Source: Microbacterium aurugineum (GTDB lineage: Bacteria; Actinomycetota; Actinomycetes; Actinomycetales; Microbacteriaceae). From it: DNA of 64,000 bases. The position numbers and the translations under genes were made by a program. Below the pieces are notes generated by a model. That model ran no database searches. It had not been told where the DNA came from and saw only the letters and a list, made by a program, of their open reading frames with translations. The first letter of the stretch is position 1, and the number at the start of each line of letters is the position of its first letter. This document shows positions 60,541 through 64,000 of the stretch, in pieces. The DNA lies in assembly GCF_023101205.1 (NCBI RefSeq), contig NZ_CP078078.1:2179411-2243410 (forward strand), written 5' to 3'.

Positions 60541-60861
60541 CTACTCGCCCTGCGGCGGGAGCGCGGCGACGATCGGGTGATCGAACGCGTAGACGCCGAC
60601 CTTCGCCGCGCCTCCGGGAGATCCGATCTCGTCGAAGAACTCGACATTGGCCTTGTAGTAGTCCTGCCACTCGTCGGGCAGGTCATCCTCGTAGTAGATG
60701 GCTTCCACCGGACACACCGGCTCACAGGCGCCGCAGTCCACACACTCGTCGGGATGGATGTACAGCGAGCGTTCGCCCTCGTAGATGCAGTCAACGGGGC
60801 ACTCGTCGATGCAGGCTCGATCCTTGACATCGACGCACGGGAGGGCGATCACATACGTCAC
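60541..60861 (-). CDS. fdxA: 7Fe (3Fe-4S/4Fe-4S) ferredoxin
   Basis: 106 aa from a GTG at 60861. Cysteine pattern C-x7-C-x3-C plus C-x2-C-x2-C-x3-[22 protein letters not shown] and [20 protein letters not shown], as in seven-iron ferredoxins of actinobacteria. Short acidic C-terminal part. Electron carrier in the cytoplasm, probably for cytochromes P450 or other reductases. First gene before dapC, with a TAGACT box six bases before its start. Confidence 0.95.
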   Translation of the reverse strand: MTYVIALPCVDVKDRACIDECPVDCIYEGERSLYIHPDECVDCGACEPVCPVEAIYYEDDLPDEWQDYYKANVEFFDEIGSPGGAAKVGVYAFDHPIVAALPPQGE

Positions 60862-60873
60862 CGCTCCAGTCTA
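60862..60873 (-). promoter_or_regulatory. Leaderless -10 box of fdxA (TAGACT)
   Basis: TAGACT at 60873-60868, six bases (GGAGCG), then the GTG at 60861. The box overlaps the end of the upstream gene. Confidence 0.55.
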
Positions 60874-61281
60874 CGACTCGCGCGCCTCGGATTCCTGCGC
60901 GGCGGGTGCCTCCGTGCGCACCGGGACCCGCGAGAAGGAGGGCCAGGCGACGACCAGGAGCACGATTCCCGCGACCACGTACGTCCAGATCTGACCGCTC
61001 AGCGAGTCCGGCACGACCACGGACCCGCCGGGACCCACGCCGGAGATCAGCACCAGCATCCCGATCATCCCCAGTCCGGCGGCGACCGCTGCCCCTCGGT
61101 CGTGGGTGAGCGCGCGCACGGCGACGAGGATCGCTGCGCACGCGATCGCAGCGACGATCAGTCCGATCGGGATGGGCCCCCACATCACACTGTGGGCGAT
61201 GGTGCCCGCCACGCCGTAGACGCCGCCCACCAGGGCTGCAGCCACCCAGGACAGCACTCTCGACAACCAGCTCACGCGCAC
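60871..61281 (-). CDS. Four-helix membrane protein
   Basis: 136 aa from a GTG at 61281. Four hydrophobic helices (VLSWVAAALVGGVYGVAGTI, PIGLIVAAIACAAILVAV, AAVAAGLGMIGMLVLISGV, IWTYVVAGIVLLVVAW) end in a short polar tail (RTEAPAAQESEARES). It resembles the DUF6113-type proteins found next to fdxA in related actinobacteria (memory, moderate weight). Function unknown. It is upstream of fdxA but each has its own promoter box. Confidence 0.75.
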   Translation of the reverse strand: MRVSWLSRVLSWVAAALVGGVYGVAGTIAHSVMWGPIPIGLIVAAIACAAILVAVRALTHDRGAAVAAGLGMIGMLVLISGVGPGGSVVVPDSLSGQIWTYVVAGIVLLVVAWPSFSRVPVRTEAPAAQESEARES

Positions 61282-61293
61282 CCGTTGAGCTTA
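61282..61293 (-). promoter_or_regulatory. Leaderless -10 box (TAAGCT)
   Basis: TAAGCT at 61293-61288, six bases (CAACGG), then the GTG at 61281. There is no purine-rich site. Confidence 0.55.
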
Positions 61294-61327
61294 CCGGCGC
61301 CGGCGGTGTGCCGACGAGATCCGGGGT

Positions 61328-61642
61328 TCACGATGCGAGGCCGAAGACGCGCAGCAGGGCCGCCACCAGTGCAGCAGCCACCACGACGACGAGGAACGAC
61401 TGCCGCAACCACAGGAGTCCCCCGGCGACCAGCAGAGCGGGCACACGCGCATCGACCATGATGGCCTGTCCGTCACCGAGGGTCTGCACGGCGACGAGCG
61501 CCGCGAGGAGGGCCACGGTCAGCAGATCGGAGATCCGGGCGACGCGGGGCTCTTCGAGTACCGAAGACGGCACGAGATAGCCGGCCGCCTTCATGGCGAG
61601 ACAGATCACCGCCGCGAGGAGGATCGCGCTCCAGAGGCTCAT
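61328..61642 (-). CDS. azlD: AzlD family branched-chain amino-acid exporter subunit
   Basis: 104 aa from the ATG at 61642, overlapping the azlC stop (ATGA). Four helices: MSLWSAILLAAVICLAMKAA, ISDLLTVALLAALVAVQTLG, ARVPALLVAGGLLWL, FLVVVVAAALVAALLRV. Small hydrophobic partner of AzlC; together they export branched-chain amino acids or analogues. Translationally coupled to azlC. A longer frame upstream runs inside azlC and is rejected. Confidence 0.88.
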   Translation of the reverse strand: MSLWSAILLAAVICLAMKAAGYLVPSSVLEEPRVARISDLLTVALLAALVAVQTLGDGQAIMVDARVPALLVAGGLLWLRQSFLVVVVAAALVAALLRVFGLAS

Positions 61643-62358
61643 GAGGGGGCCTCCGCGCCATCCAGCGGCTCCTCGGCCGGCGACACGGGTCGTCCGAGCC
61701 AGTTGAACCAGCCGACGGCGATCGCGACCACGGCCGCGACGAGCACCGGAAGGCCCGGCATGAGGAACGGAGTGAACGCGGCGGCGACCACGGCGGCCGC
61801 CACCCCCACCGCGATGGCCTGCCGCTGCCGGAGCCGCGGCCACAGCAGCGCGAGGAACGCCGCGGCGGCTGCAGCGTCCAGCCCCCACGTCTTCGGATCC
61901 CCCAGCACGTCACCCACGAGCGCGCCGACGAGGGTGGTGATGTTCCAGCCGACGAAGATACCGACGCCGGTCACCCAGAAGCCGATCTGCCGCAGCCGCG
62001 GGTCGCTCTGCGAGATCGCCACCGCCGTCGATTCGTCGATCGTGAAGTGCGCGGCCATCGCTTTGCGCCCGGGCCCTCCCCCGACGATCGGCGACATCCG
62101 CATTCCATAGGCGACGTTGCGCACCCCGAGAAGGGCCGCCGACGCGATGGCCGAAGGCAGGGCAGCGAGACCGCCGGCCGTGAAGACGCCGACGAACGCG
62201 AACTGCGAGCCGCCGGTGAACATCAGCAGGCTCAGGACGCAGGTCTGCCAGACATCCAGGCCGGATGCCACGGCCAACGCACCGAAGGAGACCCCATAGG
62301 CACTGGTCGCGAGCACGACACCGAGCGCCTCTCGCCAGACCTCACGCTCCGCGGTCAT
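61639..62358 (-). CDS. azlC: AzlC family branched-chain amino-acid exporter
   Basis: 239 aa. AzlC motifs: YGVSFGALAVASGLDVWQTC, SLLMFTGGSQFAFVGVF, LLGVRNVAYGMRMSPI and FTIDESTAVAI. Seven or eight helices; the inner-membrane large subunit of the AzlCD exporter. Divergent from the XRE-cupin regulator gene, which probably controls it. The promoter is well defined: TTGACT (62434-62429), 17-nt spacer, CAGAAT (62411-62406). Confidence 0.92.
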   Translation of the reverse strand: MTAEREVWREALGVVLATSAYGVSFGALAVASGLDVWQTCVLSLLMFTGGSQFAFVGVFTAGGLAALPSAIASAALLGVRNVAYGMRMSPIVGGGPGRKAMAAHFTIDESTAVAISQSDPRLRQIGFWVTGVGIFVGWNITTLVGALVGDVLGDPKTWGLDAAAAAAFLALLWPRLRQRQAIAVGVAAAVVAAAFTPFLMPGLPVLVAAVVAIAVGWFNWLGRPVSPAEEPLDGAEAPS

Positions 62359-62378
62359 GGCGCCGATCGCATCGAGGT

Positions 62379-62394
62379 GTTCGCTTCAGTGAAC
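62379..62394. promoter_or_regulatory. Second candidate operator (azlC leader)
   Basis: GTTCGCTTCAGTGAAC (62379-62394) is an imperfect palindrome. Its GTTCGCTT half is the reverse complement of AAGCGAAC in the main operator. It would lie just downstream of the azlC transcription start. Confidence 0.4.
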
Positions 62395-62405
62395 GCATGA
62401 CCATC

Positions 62406-62434
62406 ATTCTGAACATTTCTGGATGCATAGTCAA
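62406..62434 (-). promoter_or_regulatory. azlCD promoter
   Basis: Reading leftwards: -35 TTGACT (62434-62429), a 17-base spacer and -10 CAGAAT (62411-62406). Transcription should start near 62400, giving a leader of about 40 nt. Confidence 0.6.
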
Positions 62435-62451
62435 GCGAACGATCGTTTGAC
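62430..62451. promoter_or_regulatory. Candidate operator for the XRE-cupin regulator
   Basis: A 22-bp imperfect palindrome with outer arms GTCAA/TTGAC and inner CGA/TCG lies between the divergent genes. It overlaps the azlCD -35 and borders the -10 of the regulator gene, so binding could repress both. Confidence 0.5.
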
Positions 62452-62462
62452 ATGATGAACAC
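62451..62462 (+). promoter_or_regulatory. Leaderless -10 box of the XRE-cupin gene (CATGAT)
   Basis: CATGAT at 62451-62456, six bases (GAACAC), then the ATG at 62463. Confidence 0.5.
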
Positions 62463-63011
62463 ATGGAGGATCTCCGCACACGTCTCGCTCGAACCCTGCG
62501 CCGCGAAAGGGAGGCCGCGAGCCTGTCGGTCTCAGAGCTCGCCCGGCGAGCCGGGGTGTCCAAGGCCACTGTCTCGCAGCTCGAGAGCGGCTCCGGGAAC
62601 CCCAGCGTCGAGACGCTGTGGGCACTCGGAGTGGCACTCGGCGTGCCGTTCGCGGTGCTCGTCGACCAGCAGGCCAACGCCCCGACCCTGATCCGTGCCG
62701 ACGACCTGGCCGGCGTTCCCTCCTCCGCCGCGGCCTACAGTGCGACCCTGCTCTCTGCCAGCCCTCCGGGAGCACGCCGCGATGTGTACCTGATCCAGGC
62801 CGACCCGGGCGATCCCCGCCTATCGGACCCTCACCACCCGGGCACGATCGAGCACGTGATCCTGGTCGCCGGCGAGGCGCGGGTCGGACCCGCGGGCGAA
62901 CCCGTGGCCCTCCACCCCGGCGACTACCTCACCTATGCCGGCGATGCCCCGCACATCTTCGAGGCGACGAAGCCCAACACGAGCGCCGTGCTCATCTCCG
63001 AATTGCGCTGA
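62463..63011 (+). CDS. XRE-family regulator with C-terminal cupin domain
   Basis: 182 aa. The helix-turn-helix is at about residues 18-70 (SVSELARRAGVSKATVSQLE, then NPSVETLWALGVALGVPF), and the cupin domain at about 110-180 (HHPGTIEHVILVAGEARVGP, LHPGDYLTYAGDAPHIFEA). The cupin keeps HPGT and PHIFEA His residues, suitable for ligand or metal sensing. Such XRE-cupin proteins often control adjacent amino-acid exporters. It is divergent from azlCD and shares an operator-like region, so autorepression and exporter control are likely. Confidence 0.92.
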   Translation: MEDLRTRLARTLRREREAASLSVSELARRAGVSKATVSQLESGSGNPSVETLWALGVALGVPFAVLVDQQANAPTLIRADDLAGVPSSAAAYSATLLSASPPGARRDVYLIQADPGDPRLSDPHHPGTIEHVILVAGEARVGPAGEPVALHPGDYLTYAGDAPHIFEATKPNTSAVLISELR

Positions 63012-63032
63012 ACGAGGGGCGACCGCGCCGGG

Positions 63033-63929
63033 TCAGTACCAGTTCACGGCCTGGGAATGCCCCCACGCGCTGCACGGGGTGCCGTACACCGAGGAGATGT
63101 ACCCGAGCCCCCAGGCGACCTGGGTGGCGGCGTTGGTCTGCCAATCGGAACCGGCTGACGCCATCTTGCTACCGGGGAGCGCCTGCGGGATCCCGGTGGC
63201 GCCGCTCGGGTTGTACGCCTGGTAGTTCCACCCGGATTCCTTGTTCCACAGGGAGTCCAGGCAGGAGAACTGGTCACCACCCCATCCGTAGGTGCTCGAC
63301 ATGAGCTGCCGTGCGGTGGCCTTGGCACCCTCCGGCGTGTTGGCTGCGGCCAGGGCGGCCGCCGCCTGCTTCTCCGCCGCGGCCCGAGCGGCGGCCTCCT
63401 CTGCGGCGATCCTGGCCGCCTCTTCCGCTGCGCGCTTCTGCTCTGCAGCATCGAGCGCACTGCGCAGCTCTGCGGTCTCGGCGACGACATCTGCCGTCTC
63501 CCGCTTCGCCTCCTCGGCGACGGGGACGACCAGGAGCACCGGAGTCACGTCGAGCTCTTCGAGCTTGTCGATGTCGCTCTCCAGATCGGAGGTGTCGACG
63601 GACGACGTGGTCTCGAGGTCGAGGCCCGAGCTGACGACCTCGCCGTTCAGCGTCTCCGCCGCGACGACCGCGACCTTCGCCTGCGTCAGCGTCGCGGACG
63701 CGACCTTCGTGATCTGCGCCAGGGGCTCCGCACCGGAACGGACAGCCGAGGTGACGGCGGAGGGGATGTCCACCGCACCCGACGCGGGCACGGACGCGAG
63801 ACCGACGCTCACGGTGATGCCGACGAGAGCGGCCGCCGCCACTCCGAGGACGGACAGGGGACGGTGGATCGCTGTGCGGGCTGAGGCCGCTGCGGAGGCG
63901 CGCCGAAGCGCACGAGTCTTCTGAAGCAT
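63033..63929 (-). CDS. Secreted lytic transglycosylase (SLT/resuscitation-type domain)
   Basis: 298 aa. An N-terminal basic region plus hydrophobic helix (VLGVAAAALVGITVSVGLA) serves as signal or anchor. Residues about 60-190 are helical, Ala/Glu-rich (QKRAAEEAARIAAEEAAARA), a likely coiled-coil stalk. The C-terminal ~85 residues form a goose-type/SLT domain: FSCLDSLWNKESGWNYQAYN, SGATGIPQALPGSKMA, and YISSVYGTPCSAW, with the catalytic Glu in NKESGW. It cleaves peptidoglycan outside the membrane. The 71 nt upstream in the window are leader only; promoter and possible riboswitch lie beyond the edge. Confidence 0.9.
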   Translation of the reverse strand: MLQKTRALRRASAAASARTAIHRPLSVLGVAAAALVGITVSVGLASVPASGAVDIPSAVTSAVRSGAEPLAQITKVASATLTQAKVAVVAAETLNGEVVSSGLDLETTSSVDTSDLESDIDKLEELDVTPVLLVVPVAEEAKRETADVVAETAELRSALDAAEQKRAAEEAARIAAEEAAARAAAEKQAAAALAAANTPEGAKATARQLMSSTYGWGGDQFSCLDSLWNKESGWNYQAYNPSGATGIPQALPGSKMASAGSDWQTNAATQVAWGLGYISSVYGTPCSAWGHSQAVNWY

Positions 63930-64000
63930 GGGGTCGACTTTCGGGTTGTCGTACGCCGTTGCAGGAGACTCATCGGGAGCTCGTCCCCGGCGCAGTGAAC

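Noticed and set aside
63930..64000. Possible c-di-AMP (ydaO-type) riboswitch before the lytic transglycosylase gene
   Set aside because: Such riboswitches often precede wall hydrolases in actinobacteria, but only 71 nt of leader are visible and I cannot match the conserved core. Extending the sequence and running an Rfam search would decide.
1..64000. CRISPR array, prophage, toxin-antitoxin or defence island
   Set aside because: No regularly spaced repeats, integrase, phage structural genes, restriction enzymes or toxin-antitoxin pairs were seen on either strand.

Overview
The window is high-GC actinobacterial chromosome with tight packing, mixed ATG/GTG starts and many 1-4 nt stop/start overlaps. 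The gene set (CDP-glycerol polymer enzymes, an LAxTG surface protein, UPF0182, DUF3107, DUF3117, AdnAB, a succinylase-type lysine/DAP branch) fits the family Microbacteriaceae, most likely a Microbacterium-like organism. This is inferred from gene content, not from a search. I see no prophage, IS element, CRISPR array or plasmid gene, and no gene-free stretch longer than 300 bases.

Region 1 (1-15.7 kb) is an envelope island interleaved with housekeeping genes. It holds a secreted lysozyme-like/LGFP-repeat protein cut by the left edge, a GT-B glycosyltransferase, a DUF4012 membrane protein, a sortase-type surface protein with two stacked sorting motifs, and an LCP ligase in an operon with purE. 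purK, a PH-domain membrane protein and birA follow. Then come three CDP-glycerol glycerophosphotransferase-family proteins and a family 2 glycosyltransferase. Together these suggest synthesis and wall attachment of a polyol-phosphate (teichoic-type) polymer.

Region 2 (15.7-25 kb) has an HtrA-type protease, an aminotransferase convergent with a nitrilase/omega-amidase, the initiator tRNA, a BASS/ACR3-type transporter, a UPF0182 protein and a PDZ-Lon protease. Region 3 (25-41 kb) has a DUF2342 zincin, a stand-alone ThiF/cyclodehydratase-like protein, a UvrD-type helicase, NudC, a phosphotransferase-fold protein lacking its catalytic residues, AdnB and AdnA, DUF3107, a ferritin-like protein and an RhlE-type helicase. 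From memory, most of regions 2-3 follows the M. tuberculosis Rv3193c-Rv3211 order, but whiB7 and its ABC1-kinase neighbour are missing.

Region 4 (41-51.8 kb) has DUF817, a PHP phosphoesterase, an EEP-family phosphodiesterase, aminopeptidase P, a complete APH-type kinase, an alpha/beta hydrolase, a general-stress-type membrane protein, an MgtE-N/CBS protein without a channel domain, DUF1003, Mrp and TatB. Region 5 (51.8-64 kb) has an O-methyltransferase, DUF3117, a PIG-V-like mannosyltransferase, dapE, dapD, a second DEAD-box helicase, citrate synthase, dapC, a 7Fe ferredoxin, azlCD with a divergent XRE-cupin regulator, and a secreted lytic transglycosylase.

The most striking cross-window signal is regulatory. 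At least 23 genes, nearly all first in their operon, have a -10-like hexamer (mostly TANNNT) ending 6-7 nt before the start codon. This is the geometry of leaderless transcription. One such start (15714) lies beside an inverted repeat that would occlude it only in read-through mRNA. I found no clearly new multi-gene system. The best candidates for new biology are the orphan E1-like protein, the pseudokinase-like APH protein, the two-motif sortase substrate, the nested intergenic hairpin at 57.8 kb and the azlCD operator region.
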